DNA of 64,000 nt, from contig NC_087062.1 of NCBI RefSeq assembly GCF_963678635.1, positions 90,681,845 through 90,745,844 of the forward strand, written 5' to 3'. Positions within the stretch are counted from its first letter, which is position 1. Each line of letters begins with the position of its first letter. Below the pieces are notes generated by a model that saw nothing but the letters and a program-made list of their open reading frames with translations, ran no database searches and had not been told where the DNA came from. Shown one piece after another: positions 52,966 to 64,000 of this stretch. Position numbers and translations under genes: made by a program. The DNA comes from Symsagittifera roscoffensis. Taxonomy: Eukaryota > Xenacoelomorpha > Acoela > Convolutidae.

Positions 52966-53375
52966 TGAGTTAGAACCGAGGTGGTTAACTCATAGAGTAA
53001 TTTCGGATAGGGTACACCGTCTGCTCGTCACGCTATCTTATTTTCGGCCGGATAGATTCGTGCAACTTCTTAGTCTAATACCGATCCTAATCTTACTCTT
53101 ATACTATCTAGTCTCAGGGTGTTTAACTAGTCTCTGCTAGGCTCAATAGATCTAGGGTATACTGGTTTATTGCGGCTGCTGAAGTCTTCTTGGAGAGTCA
53201 ACTAATTTCTAAGTTAAATTCAAATCTCTCTGGTGCTGAAATTACAAGTAATTCCAGCACTTACAAATAAGTGGGTTGTTAGTTAGATGGATCATGATTG
53301 GTTAATATTAAATACTTTACAGTGGTAAAATATCTAATTTATCCAATCATAAAATGTAGTTTAGATCAGGTTCCA
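52966..53375 (-). repeat. 5' LTR of element 2
   Basis: 410 bp, with the primer-binding site (complement of TGGTGCGACCATAAGTCT) two bases inside. Clearly related to the LTRs of element 1 but with several substitutions and small indels, so the two elements belong to slightly different lineages. Confidence 0.93.
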
Positions 53376-53379
53376 TTAT

Positions 53380-53913
53380 CCTCATAGCTTATTTTCAGGC
53401 CAAAAAGTCAGTTCAAAAGCCTACGTTAATTTTTTTTCACTATTTTTCTAGTGTTTGATAGTCTAAAAAAAATGAATGTAACTTGTATATAATCTGTAGA
53501 AAATGAGTATACAAATAGTTCGTTAGTAAATGATTTAAAGTGATATGAGCAATTTTTTAGTGATAAAAATCCATAAGAATGAAACCAAAAATTGCAGACA
53601 AAAATAGATTTAAATCGATTTTGAATCAATTCAAATCGATTCAGCTCTCTGCTAAATTAGTTGTATAAAATCGATTGCAATCCATTTCTTGTCAGCACGG
53701 ATAGACAAGCGATCTTGACGCAGATGTGAGATGCCTGAGGCCAGAGAGTTAATTCCAACAGTATAATTGTCACAAGTTTTTAATACGTACAGATTGTCCT
53801 CTGTTAATTTAGTACTAAATTATTTCAGTTTTTGCTTTTTAATAAACAATACTGCTGGTGATAGGGAAAATCTTCCGTTAAATATTTCAGATAATTTTGA
53901 GTAAAAGTATATA
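53380..53913. other. AT-rich intergenic DNA
   Basis: No gene, RNA or repeat recognised; short AATCGATTT-type sequences only. Confidence 0.5.
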
Positions 53914-53921
53914 GCTTTGTG

Positions 53922-54296
53922 CAGGGGCGGATCTAAGATTTTCTCAAGGGGACTTCAAAAAGTTTCGAAAATTCTGTCGTCTTTTTTTATTCCTAAAAAA
54001 TTGATTTTTCGAGCTCTGCCAAAGCACAAAAAAGTCCCTTTTTTGGCCAATTTTTCTGCGCCACAGGCAAAATTTTGAACAAACAGGCCAAAAAAGGTGT
54101 TTTTTTGGCGCGCGCTTCTCCAACAAAATTAGTATATATTGGCGCCGGAGGAGCCTTAAGAAAGTTTTTAGGGTCCGTCACCAAAACTGGATATTTCAAA
54201 TTAGTACATGGGTCGGCAGGGGGTCGAATCCCTGGGGTGGGGGGGTGGTAAGCGTTTGCTTTTTGTGCAGCCCCCCCCCCCCTGAATCCGCCCCTG
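53922..54296. mobile_element. hAT-type MITE with CAGGGGCGGATC ends
   Basis: 375 bp. Begins CAGGGGCGGATCTAAG and ends GAATCCGCCCCTG. It is flanked by the perfect 8-bp duplication GCTTTGTG (53914-53921, 54297-54304). CAGGGGCGGAT ends are a known hAT terminal inverted repeat type in many animals. Two overlapping short open frames inside are not considered genes. Confidence 0.92.
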
Positions 54297-54605
54297 GCTT
54301 TGTGTGAAATTCTTCTCGTCGCCTTCAAGGTTTATAATAAAATGACAAACTCGGAGCCCGTACTGAAATTTGCAGTTAAAATTAAATCTGGACATCAAAA
54401 ATACATACGAAATTCATATGTATATCAGTCCTGTGGCATGTCTCTTTTTCCCATGTACAAGTCTGAAACAGACATGTACCAGACATGATAATTATAAAAC
54501 AAAATCAGATCTTGAATCAGACATGATCAGACTTGAAGTAAACCTGGACCAGACATGTTCATGTCTGAAATTAGATGATCAGACCTGAAGCAGACATATC
54601 ATGAT

Positions 54606-54745
54606 GGTAGTGTAACACCGGGACAATCCATGAGTCAAGCAAAAATCAGTTTATTATTGGTGTCAGGCAAAGCCCAGCATGCCAGATATTAATCTGACAA
54701 GAACAGATACTACAAATTATCTCAGCCAAAAGGCCGAGAAGCGAT
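54606..54745 (-). ncRNA. U2 snRNA-like gene or diverged pseudogene
   Basis: The minus strand from 54745 reads ATCGCTTCTCGGCCTTTTGG, stem-loop I of U2. GTAGTATCTGTTCTT follows, containing the branch-site-pairing GTAGTA, then stem-loop IIa as GTCAGATTAATATCTGGC. The arms of IIa differ from canonical U2 but still pair, which suggests constraint. TGATTTTTG fits the Sm site. The 3' half is shorter than usual: a GGTGTTACACTACC hairpin resembles stem-loop IV, while stem-loop III is not evident. Total about 140 nt against about 187. U2 pairs with the intron branch site in the spliceosome. The 5' domain is convincing; the abridged 3' part leaves functionality open. Confidence 0.7.
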
Positions 54746-55022
54746 AACTGAAACAAATGATGGTTTTTCTACATGACTCAGACTCTAACAAAGAAGCAGC
54801 AGCTCGGGCCATAAAATTTTTAAGCTTTCCGACTGGATTGAGAGCTAGGTCGCTCCCGAAATAATTCATACAAGATCAAGGTAAATAGTTACAAATAGGC
54901 AGTCATTATGATTCTTAGCCTTATCAAAACAGCCTGCCGGTTTTTAATTGAACCGTAAAACTACAGTGGACTACATTAAAACCATCTCCGTTTCTGCCGT
55001 TACATGGCGCTAAGTTTTGTAC
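54746..55022. other. upstream flank of the U2-like gene
   Basis: About 277 bp between the U2 5' end and an 18-bp direct repeat (ATGATCAGACCTGAAGCA, 55023-55040; other copy 54575-54592). It would hold the snRNA promoter (PSE), but I cannot identify one without the species consensus. Confidence 0.4.
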
Positions 55023-55039
55023 ATGATCAGACCTGAAGC

Positions 55040-55530
55040 ATGTGTAGTCATGTCTGACCAGGTATAGTCATGTCTGACCATGTATGGTCATGTTTGACCA
55101 GTTATAGTCATGTCTGACCAGGTAATTTCATGTCTGTTCATGTATAGTCATGTCTGACTAGATATAGTCATGTCTGACCATGTATGGTCATGTTTGACCA
55201 GTTACAGTCATGTCTGACCAGGTAATATCATGTCTGTTCATGTATAGTCATGTCTGACTAGGTATAGTCATGTCTGACCAGGTATAGTCATGTCTGACCA
55301 GGTAGAGTTATATATGACCAGTTATAGTCATATTTGACCAGGTATAGTAATGTCTGACCAGGTATAGTCATGTCTGACCAGTTATAGCCATGTCTGACCA
55401 GGTATAGTCATGTCTGACCAGGTAAAGTCCTGTCTGATCAGGTATAGTCATGTCTACCATGTATAGTCATGTCTGACCAGGTATAGTCAAGACTGACCAG
55501 GTTTAATCATGTTTGACTCAGGCATAGTCG
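55040..55530. repeat. 20-bp satellite array, about 24 copies
   Basis: Head-to-tail copies of TCATGTCTGACCAGGTATAG with scattered substitutions. Shorter related pieces with CAGACATG in the opposite orientation lie at 54464-54600, on the other side of the U2-like gene. Confidence 0.92.
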
Positions 55531-55855
55531 GCAAACGGCAGAAGTGGTCAAATGTGAGACAGATATGGACAAAGCTGGAAAATAGCTAGTGTCTGACAAT
55601 TGTTTGATATGACGTGAGGTTGTGAGAAAAGTACGGTACGGAGACTACTACAAAAATTAGACTATTCAGCTTGACTCACTTCAATAGATACTGATGAGAA
55701 CGATTTTTTGCTATCTCTGCTACACTATTAAACATATTTGAAATTTGTGCATTTTAATTAACCACAATTGGCGATTTTCAAACCTGTACATATGTAAAAA
55801 AAGTGGTCGTAGATGTAATTTACTTTTTTTTCAGCCCAGCCCGGGTCGAGATCCC

Positions 55856-56760
55856 GCTAAAAAACCGCTTAAGATATGAGCGAATTGAGCGGTTTTCCAG
55901 CAGGATTTGAGCGGTTTGAGCTGTTTGAGCGGTTTGGGCGGTTTTTTGGAAAAACAGCTCAAATCGCTCAAATCTTGCTCAAAAACCGCTCATTTCTTGC
56001 GGTGGTTTTTGAACGGTTTTTCAAGCTAAATTTGATGGTTTTCAAGCGGTTTTTGAGCGGTCTTATAGAGAAAACCGATTAAAATCATCGAAAGGCTTCG
56101 AAAAATTATCAAAAGGCCCAAAATTACAAAAAATTCTAATTGAATTATACGGTTATTTTTCCTGTAGTCAGCAGATTTGGTCTAGGTTATCTTAAGCTTA
56201 AGCGTTATCTTATACTTAAGCTTTGCGCGACCCATTTTGCGACTTCTTTCGACTATAGTGTTTGTTCGACCGTCCTAATTTGCGACGAAAATCGAATTCC
56301 GTTCGACCGTGTCAGTCAAATCATGAGTCAAACACCTCAACCCGCTGTCTTCTCGAGAAGGGATCTCAGTTTGCGGTTGTTCGCCTTTTTTGAAGCAAGA
56401 TTTGAGCGGTTTTTTTAGACGATTGCGCTCAAAATCTTGCTTCAAAATGAGCGGTTTCTGAGCGATTTATGAAAAAAAAAACGCTCAAAAACCGCTCAAG
56501 ATTTGAGCGACTTAAGCGGTTTTTTTAGACGATTGCCCTCAAAATCTTGCTCAAAATGAGCGGTTCGAGCCATTTTTGAACGGTTTTTGAGCGGTTTATC
56601 TAAGAAAAACAGCTCAAAACCGTTCAAATCTTGCGCGAATTTTGAGCGGTTTTTTTAGATAAACCATGCAAAAACGCTCAAACCGCTCATTTTGAAGCAA
56701 GATTTTGAGCGCAATCGTCTAAAAAAAACCGCTCAAACCGCTCATATCTTGCTTCAAATT
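55856..56760. repeat. block of inverted and direct TTTGAGCGGTTT repeats
   Basis: Many copies of GAGCGGTTT and its complement AAACCGCTC. A larger inverted pair (GAAGCAAGATTTGAGCGG... at 56391-56455 versus its complement at 56693-56757) brackets further hairpins. About 330 bp of unrelated sequence (56060-56390) sits between. No gene is recognised. Confidence 0.75.
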
Positions 56761-57337
56761 AGGTGAAAAATCTCCACTCGGGAGGGCATCATTGTCTTTC
56801 AGAAATTGCTTTAAAATGATGTTAACAGTTGCCTGTTAAGATCTTGACAATCATCCAAAGAACAAGACAACACGGTACTCAAGTGTTCGCTCGTTCTTTG
56901 AAGTTCAAAATTAAAGAAAAAGGAAAGCGACATTCCCTGTCAGATACCTCTTTCAGATAAAATCTGTTTGTGGTATATATGTCCAGAACTTGAAAATTTT
57001 TGATCAGATCAGCCCAGCTGAACGTTCCACTTGCCTAATCCTTCCGTGCTTAAGTTACTTACTAGCTTAAATTCAGAAGTTTTCTTTGTTTTTTGTTTGT
57101 TTTTAAAAACTTTGTTTTAATGTCAAGTTTGCTTCTGAGGGTGTTCATCCCACCACTCAAACGTTTTCAATCACAAAACGCTTAGTTTTCGAGTGTTGCC
57201 AAAACACACGTTTAGTTCGCATTTTTTTCCTCTATTGAAGTAACTGCCTCATATCTATCAGAAATTGAAAATTATCGCGAGAATTAAAAATTCTTATTCC
57301 AAAACACACTTCATTTTACTAAAACATTGTATTGTAT
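56761..57337. other. AT-rich flank before element 3
   Basis: No gene, RNA or transposon end recognised. Confidence 0.5.
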
Positions 57338-57408
57338 TACTCATAGAGTAATTTCGGATAGGGTACACGAGCAGACGGTGTACCCTATCCGAAATTACTC
57401 TATGAGTT
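57338..57408. repeat. LTR-end inverted duplication (31-bp arms)
   Basis: Arms 57338-57368 and 57378-57408 are reverse complements with one mismatch at the outer end, separated by GAGCAGACG. The right arm is normal LTR sequence (GTGTACCCTATCCGAAATTA...); the left arm is its inverted copy, replacing the rest of the LTR. Confidence 0.93.
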
Positions 57409-57521
57409 ACACCTCGAACATAACTCATCTGGTGCGACTATAAGTCTCGATCAAGACCTTAAAAAAGAAATTAGCTTAGAACTAACAGATAGATTAGAAT
57501 TAGACAAAAACATTATCAAAA

Positions 57522-57756
57522 ATTTTACATGATAATAATCTAATTGAAATGTCTCTACGACTCAATAGATCAGAACCGCTATTCCGCACAATACTAGAAC
57601 TACCAGGCATTGGAAGAAGGCCTCGGACAAGAGACGATCTAACGACTACGAAGAAACTTACCATTAAGTTTCATGGTCTTACGGCAAAAGCCAGACCAAA
57701 CTTTTATATTTAGGAATTTACTAGCAAAGAATTTAGATTTTCATTTGCAAACATAG
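57522..57756 (+). pseudogene. relic of the 77-aa ORF in element 3
   Basis: Aligns throughout with 6168-6401. The initiator ATG has become ATT and an indel near 57648 shifts the frame. Confidence 0.7.
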
Positions 57757-58738
57757 AAACCTTGAAGAAAAATCTTCAATGATTTTTACAGGCGCTAAAT
57801 CCTATTTACTATTGTACAATAACAATTTATAAAAACACCTCAAATCGTTTCCTCTAAATCTGCAGTAAAATTCAAAAAGATATCTGAAAAATATATTTAT
57901 TGAAAGAAAAAATAAAAATTAGTTGACATGATCATTAATTGTTAGTATCTATAAATCATCCTGGCATCCCCAGCTTCATCATCTAAACATTAACAGCAAT
58001 CATTTAAACCACTAATATCATCAAACACTAATTTTTTTTTATCAGATAAATTTAAATAATCTTTAAAGACTTATCCGAATTTTTACCTTTCTTTCATTTC
58101 AACTTGTTCAATCTTAAACTAGATCATCAAGGCTTTCCTTGGATCTCCATTAAATAATTAGATTAAATCCATTTTGTACCATAAAAAATTATATCCTGAT
58201 CATCAAGGCCTATCCTTGGATCAAACAGAACAATTTTGTTCTCCACCACCCAATAATAAAGTGTCTAACGACCTCAAACGTCGATTCACTATCCAACCCT
58301 TCCAAAGACCCAGGAGTAATAGAAATTTTTCAATCACGCTAACCTTTCAAATTAAGCTAAACAGTGAAGAACTTCGGTTATTCATCCTTCCCTTAATCCC
58401 CCTCTTACCTGACCCGGGCTAAACCTTAAATCTTAGTGAGTATTAAAATAGTATCTAACGAACTACCTGTGCTCTAGTTATACCTGAACCTTGTGGATCG
58501 ATTTACTTTTCTCCAACCCTTGAACACAATCACTACTCCTAAGTAAGATTAAGTAAGTTAACACCTTAACTTAGAATAGCCACGAGAAAGTAACAATCAT
58601 TCTTCGGAATCGATATATACTTTTCTCTCCAATCCTATATAAAAAACCCAAGTTAGGCTAACCAAAAAACCGTAAGGACTAACAGTCTAGAATTTTAAAA
58701 TTACTAATAACAACCTTGCACCCATCATCCTAAACCTT
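57757..58738 (+). other. leader of element 3
   Basis: Collinear with the leaders of elements 1 and 2. The hairpin pair lies at 58122-58145 and 58198-58222; the first has a four-base loop. The GTAAGTT donor-like motif (about 58551) is kept. Confidence 0.5.
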
Positions 58739-59041
58739 ATGTCACTGAACATTTTAGGAAATAAACAAACAATCGTACTACACAATTTCGAAATAAATAA
58801 CGAAACATACGATCTTGTAATTACACCGCACAAACAAACAATCGGATATATTCGCACAAAACGTCAAACAATAAAAAGGAAAATTTTAAGTAAGCAAAGA
58901 CAAACTATACGAAAAAGATTTTCAAAGCGTAGAAACGCAGTCTCTGAATCAGAAGTCAGCAATTTAGATGCACTTTACAAACTAAAAGATACAGTAAATA
59001 AAAACTACCCAGTTCACAACCAATTATATTTTTCCGATTGA
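58739..59041 (+). pseudogene. basic accessory ORF of element 3, ended early
   Basis: 100 residues similar to the 119/155-aa protein, including the basic segment RTKRQTIKRKILSKQRQ. TGA after YFSD stops it; the downstream continuation (from 59118) is visible and runs on into gag sequence. Confidence 0.7.
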
Positions 59042-59174
59042 GAAGCCACATCACACTCATCAAAGGAAAAAGAAAAATAAAAAAGATATACAAAAATAAA
59101 CCAGTACGTCTACACAATTGAATCAACCAATCAGACACATTGAACATTACGCACTGAGAGTTATAAAACGAAAA

Positions 59175-62100
59175 AATGAGCCAAAACCAAGTGATGAAAG
59201 TTCAGACGAAAGCTCTGTTTTTCCTTTTATTATAAATTCACTCACTGAAGATAGAGGACAAAGACAATTTTGTACTAATTTAATTGCAAATGTATTCGAA
59301 CAAGGAATTAGCCCATGTAAAGCAGAATTCCCAGAAGTTTAAATCAAAAAACAAATTATCGATCAATATTTAAAAGGAATATGTAACCTAACACAGCCAT
59401 ATGGAATCTACACCATAGAACTCAGCACAGAAAGTAGATATCTCAGCAAACATTTTATTCAAACAGACGATGTCGACATAGAATTTTCAAAAGTATTCAC
59501 AGAATCCATTAAAATTATACAACACCAAAATTCACAAAGAGCAAACTCAATATTCACCAACGATGTTTTTTCACTAATATATAGTTATGTATCTATACTA
59601 GAAAATATAGGAACTGAAAGCACATCACCGGTTCAAACATCAAGACACACAAATGTCAGAAATGAAATCGCCGCATTCTCAGCATTTTTAAACACAATTC
59701 GTGAAAATTTTTCAAACAATGAAATTTCACCAAACGTCAAACTTGATTTACAAAAAATTTTAGCAGGGTTCATAATTGATCATTTTGCACATAATATTGA
59801 TGTAATTGCACAACCAAGAAAAAATTTCAGACCTCAAAGTACCAATGACGACACTGTTATTGCAGAACAATCAGACTATATTTGGGACCCTGAATGGTCT
59901 CATTCATTATTTCTGATCATACCAATAGACATCTCAAGTCAAGCAATCAGTACAATTTCCATTCACAAAGACTATAGATATTCCCACTTACAATAGATGC
60001 AACACCTTTGAACTATAATTCAATTTTATCTGATAGAAGACAAAATAATAGTTTAAATTCAACTCTTGTACAACAAGAAAACTTAAATGGAACTAGAAAT
60101 CTGACACAACAAGATATTCAAACACCATCTTATTTTATAAATGAAGAAATAGTTGAAACAATTGTAACAACTACACAGCAAAGTATTTCACCAATACATA
60201 AAAACCTTACAACGCCAAAACCAAAGACTTCAATATTACCTCAAGAAACATTGCAATCTACTGTTAAACCCTCGGTTGCTCCCAAATATTCACATATGGA
60301 TTACCAAACACTTAGACCAAGGACGAAACCACCACAAATACAAAGAATATTCACCCGAAGTAATTTTGCAGCACACACTAATAACTACGTAAATAGATCA
60401 CAAATATCTTAACCTCATCGTACAAACCCGCATAATCGTTCATTTTCACAACGACAAAATTGCCAACAACAAACATCAAACTTCGTAAATTTTAATGATA
60501 ACCCACGAAATCCAACAGACCCAAGTGAAAACTATCCATTTTTTCAACAGAAGAAAAATAGGAAACAGCCATACCAAAATAAACACAAAACAGCTGCTTA
60601 CTATACTTCTAATTATCATTCATCAGATGATGACAATTTTCATGACCAAAATCATCAACAAAATTTTCAAAACCAAAGACTCCACTCTTATCACGTAAAT
60701 CAACCAGATATTTTTGAACCATATACACGAAAACAACATATGCGACAACCTAGATCAAATCACGAACCTCAAAATAATAATTTTTACTCACAAAACCCAG
60801 CAAATACTGATTATTATCAACCAACGCAAATGCAAAATGAAATACCACTACCATATTATTTGCAACACCATGAAATAACAAAAAATCAACTGACAATTTT
60901 TTCACAAATTCCAAATGCCGCAGAATCACTACAAATGACTATGAATCCATACCTCATGGTTGGATCATCAATAATATCAAATAAACCAGTAATGGTATTC
61001 ACAGGCACAGACCATGAATATTCTGTAGAAGACTATCTAAACGCAGTCACAGCAAATTTAATTTTAAATATCGGACCTGAAACAATTAATACACCACTCC
61101 ATCAAAATTGGATACATAGACGCACAGCGTTAATCCAAACAACACTTGATGGCGCAGCTGAGAAATGGTTTTCAAATTTACCAAAAAACATAAAAACAAA
61201 TTGGAAAAGATTTACACAAGAATTTTCAAAAATGTTTGATTCTGAAAGAAATAAACAACATCAAAAAGTTTTATGCAATGAAATTCGCAGACTACCAAAT
61301 GAAAGAATTAAACAATTGGCAATTAGAATCGAAACACTAGTTCGAAAAGCATATTCACTGACCATTCATGATTATAAAAACACGAAAATGACAGAAATTT
61401 TAATGATGACTCTAACACCCCAAATAAAAAAAACTGCTATAAAAAAGAGAGAATCACATCCCTCATCAATTCGAGAACCAGATTTAGATTTCAGAAAACT
61501 AGTTGACAAATTAGAACAAGCAGAAATCACAATGAAACTCGAAGAAACAGAAAATCTTAAACTACAATACGTTAATAGAATCGAAACAAATACTACACAT
61601 ATAAACAACATATACGATTCAGATGTAGACCTAATTGAAAAAATCACTGAAATTTTGAACATAAATGAGAAAAACCCCAATTTGAAAGGCAAACCATCTT
61701 TCAAGAAATGGTGTAATTATTGCTCAAGATACGGACACAGCATTGCCGAATGTAGACAAAAACAACAAGATAACCAAAACAAACCACAAAAGTACAAAAA
61801 CCAAATAAATCATTCTATCAATACATGAAAAAGGATCAAAATTTACCAAACAAAAACAAACATAGTAATAACAGCTCTGTAAACCACTTCCAAGTAACTC
61901 AAATTACTCAAGAAATCAATCACCATATAACTCAAGTTATAGAGGTAGATCGCCCGAACGAAGAAATTCACGAAATTTCTCACAAAATAGATATAGTCGA
62001 TCAAATAGCCAAAATAACTAGTATAGAAACAACTATTCCCGATCAAATTCAAACAGAACAGAATTTTTTGATACCAGTTCCCATTCAAATTCTAGTAATA

Positions 62101-62500
62101 GACACTATTCAAACGATAGATCACGTAATTCATCATACATTAGAAATAGAAACTATTCAAATAACAGAAAAAGAAAATATTCAAACAACAGAAATCAACG
62201 TTACCAAAACAATAGATCAAAAAACAATTCCTACAACAGATCTAATTATCAAGGAAACAATAACAATTTCTATAATATGTCACGAAACAACTCGCAAAAT
62301 AGGAATCCAAATTACAACAATTGGAGAAATTATTCTCAATCCCCCTATTGAAACAATAATCGTTACCCTGATTTCCAACACAAATATAGAAAGAACACAC
62401 CGAAACATCAACGACAAATTAATCAGGTACAAGCAACTGAAGAAAAAACTTCAGATCCCCCTGGTATTGACAACACAGAAAGTACCGAACTACAATTAAA
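59175..62500 (+). pseudogene. gag: gag of element 3, fragmented
   Basis: Recognisable from the N-terminal domain (FPFIINSLTEDRGQ) to the knuckle. Stops at 59341 and 60410 and several indels interrupt it. The capsid and CCHC part (CNYCSRYGHSIAEC) is still open at 60740-61828. After 61800 the Asn/Arg-rich tract is read through in a wrong frame. Confidence 0.8.
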
Positions 62501-62504
62501 CCAC

Positions 62505-64000
62505 ATGAATTGTGAATCAACAGACAGCGACAGTGATACAAATAACACTATCTCAGTTAATATGATCACAGTCGAAAACGACTACGAACCCATTGTATAC
62601 GAACAACCCTTTAGTTCACACATTTACGAAAATCTATCGGAACTTCTTCAAGACTACTATACTAGACCCATAAGGAACGATGTATTAGTTGAACAAAACG
62701 TAAATGAAATAAATACAGTAGTCATAACGAAAAACAACGCTCAAGTACAAATCACATTTACCAAAATATACAAAAAGAGCAGCCAAGAGAAAAAATTTGG
62801 ACAATCCCAATTCTCTTAGAAAGCCCAAAAAGTAAAGAATTTTAACCACCCGATCTTGAAATGGATTTTTTAATTGATTCAGGAGCAGAATCAAATATTA
62901 TTAACATCCCTACTTAGAATGAAACCAAATCGTTACGTCCAATTCTAACACCTATAAAGACAACCAGTAAATTAGCAACAGCACAAGGCTCAACATTAGT
63001 AAATTATGGAAAAATCCAACTTTTCCTTGTTCCCACTAGAACAATGGAACAAAATAAAATACTAAATAAACCATTTAAACAAACATTTCACATTACAGAC
63101 ATAAAACACAATATCATTGGCATACCATTTATAACTAAGTATATTCCCACAATAAACATTTTGAATAGCAAACTTCATATAAAAGATAAATACACAAGGA
63201 CAAAAAACCCATCCTTAACATTCTTTCAAAGATTAAACAAATAACCACCATTTTTCTCCAAATTTTATCCTATTTACAATCAGGAACGAAAATACCTGAA
63301 ACCACTATCAGGAAATGTATATAACTGTTCAATCAAACAAGTCCACCAGTACGATAAAGACCAAAATAAACAACATCTCTTTATGTCAGACCTTGAATTT
63401 AAACCCATCCATAAATTTTTTTGAATCACAATTTCATCCATAAAATATATGAAGTATTCAAACTCAGATAATATTTCAGTACACGTATATAACAATTCAC
63501 CATATCAGATAACACTACCCTTAGGACTCTTAGGATACTGTGAAACAAATGCTACAACTTCACCCACAAATGAAGTAGCATATCGAGTCAATAATATACT
63601 ACAATTACTAGGCATATGTCAATCCACAATTCTTGATGAAGAATCATCAATAAACAACATAATAAGCAACAAAAAAAGAAATACTGACTACTTCACAAAA
63701 ACACCATATTTTAAACCAACGTTTAAAATATCACATTATACGGAAGAACAACAAAAGTTTCTAACAATGTTTAATTTTCAACATTCTCAAATAACACAAA
63801 AAGAATTCGACAAATTAGCCAAATTATTATTAAAATTTCCAAGATTTTATGGAACATCAAAATTCGATGTTGGAAAAATTAGTTCACCACTACATTTACC
63901 TTTAAAACTTGAGGCAGTTTTCAAAAAGCAAAGAGCAAATAAAGTACCGATACATTTACAAGATAAAGTAAACAGACTACTTGACATTTTAGAACAATAT
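62505..64000 (+). pseudogene. pol: protease-RT region of element 3, with nonsense codons
   Basis: The acidic linker (62505-62819) and the protease motif LIDSGAES (about 62868-62895) are visible. In-frame stops occur near 62843, 62914, 63241 and 63422. The window ends at the start of the RT domain (KFDVGKISSPLHLPL region). Confidence 0.85.

Larger units (their letters stand above)
35268..53375 (-). mobile_element. element 2: near-complete sister copy of the 18-kb retrotransposon
   Basis: LTRs at 35268-35658 (3') and 52966-53375 (5'), target duplication TTAT (35264-35267, 53376-53379). Same gene order as element 1 on the opposite strand. Lesions: a one-base deletion and a one-base insertion in the Gag/protease linker of gag-pol, a 757-bp deletion in the Met-less ORF, loss of the env start and an env frameshift. 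The LTR pair differs by one 19-bp deletion and about one substitution, so the insertion is young despite the internal damage. Confidence 0.95.
57338..64000 (+). mobile_element. element 3: old, 5'-truncated copy, continues past the window
   Basis: Only about 60 bp of 5' LTR remain (57369-57427), preceded by an inverted copy of its end. The primer-binding site, leader hairpins, 77-aa ORF relic, basic ORF, gag and the start of pol follow in the usual order. Nonsense codons and frameshifts are frequent, and nucleotide divergence from elements 1 and 2 is clearly higher than between those two. Confidence 0.92.

Noticed and set aside
53993..54328. 111-aa minus-strand frame rich in Ala, Lys and Pro
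   Set aside because: Lies within and across the end of the hAT MITE (53922-54296) and spans a homopolymer; no independent support.
55040..55530. Regularly spaced repeats resembling a CRISPR array
   Set aside because: The 20-bp units are contiguous with no unique spacers, and the genome is eukaryotic; this is a satellite.

Overview
The window is animal nuclear DNA: AT-rich, intron-bearing and full of transposons. Its one recognisable host protein gene is a four-exon, minus-strand homologue of the axonemal inner-arm dynein light chain p28 (DNALI1), so the host makes motile cilia or flagella. All three introns are GT-AG and phase-consistent. A U2-like snRNA sits at about 54.6-54.75 kb. I cannot name the species or phylum from sequence alone.

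Layout. 1.5-30.6 kb: DNALI1-like gene, minus strand (exon 1 at 30329-30633, exon 2 at 29056-29209, exon 3 at 5267-5482, exon 4 at 1580-2017). Intron 2 carries element 1 (5672-24536, plus strand), an 18,865-bp LTR retrotransposon with 408-bp TG...CA LTRs that differ at one base by eye and a 4-bp target duplication (CAAC). 24.5-35.3 kb: a nest of small non-autonomous elements (Helentron/HINE-like units with subterminal inverted repeats and a terminal hairpin, and hAT-like MITEs) plus a perfect 69-bp-arm palindrome. 35.3-53.4 kb: element 2 (35268-53375, minus strand), a sister copy of 18,108 bp with target duplication TTAT, damaged inside. 53.4-57.3 kb: a hAT-type MITE, the U2-like gene, a 20-bp satellite and a palindrome-rich block. 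57.3 kb to the end: element 3, an older, broken, 5'-truncated copy running off the window.

The notable content is the retroelement family. Element 1 encodes, in order: a 77-aa protein, a basic 119-aa protein (155 aa in element 2), one uninterrupted 2742-aa Gag-Pol (capsid, CCHC knuckle, protease, RT, RNase H, D,D35E integrase, GPY/F), two small hydrophobic proteins (76 and 62 aa), a stop-free 378-codon frame with no ATG, an 872-aa envelope-like glycoprotein and a 599-aa protein of unknown function. Several neighbours overlap by ATGA or a few bases. A canonical splice donor lies three bases after the last stop codon in both well-preserved copies. The leader and 3' region hold hairpins conserved between copies. 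The pol domains are those of Ty3/gypsy elements, and an env gene suggests an errantivirus-like life cycle. The size (over twice that of known errantiviruses) and the extra genes are unusual. I found no described element that matches from memory; a database search is needed to claim novelty.
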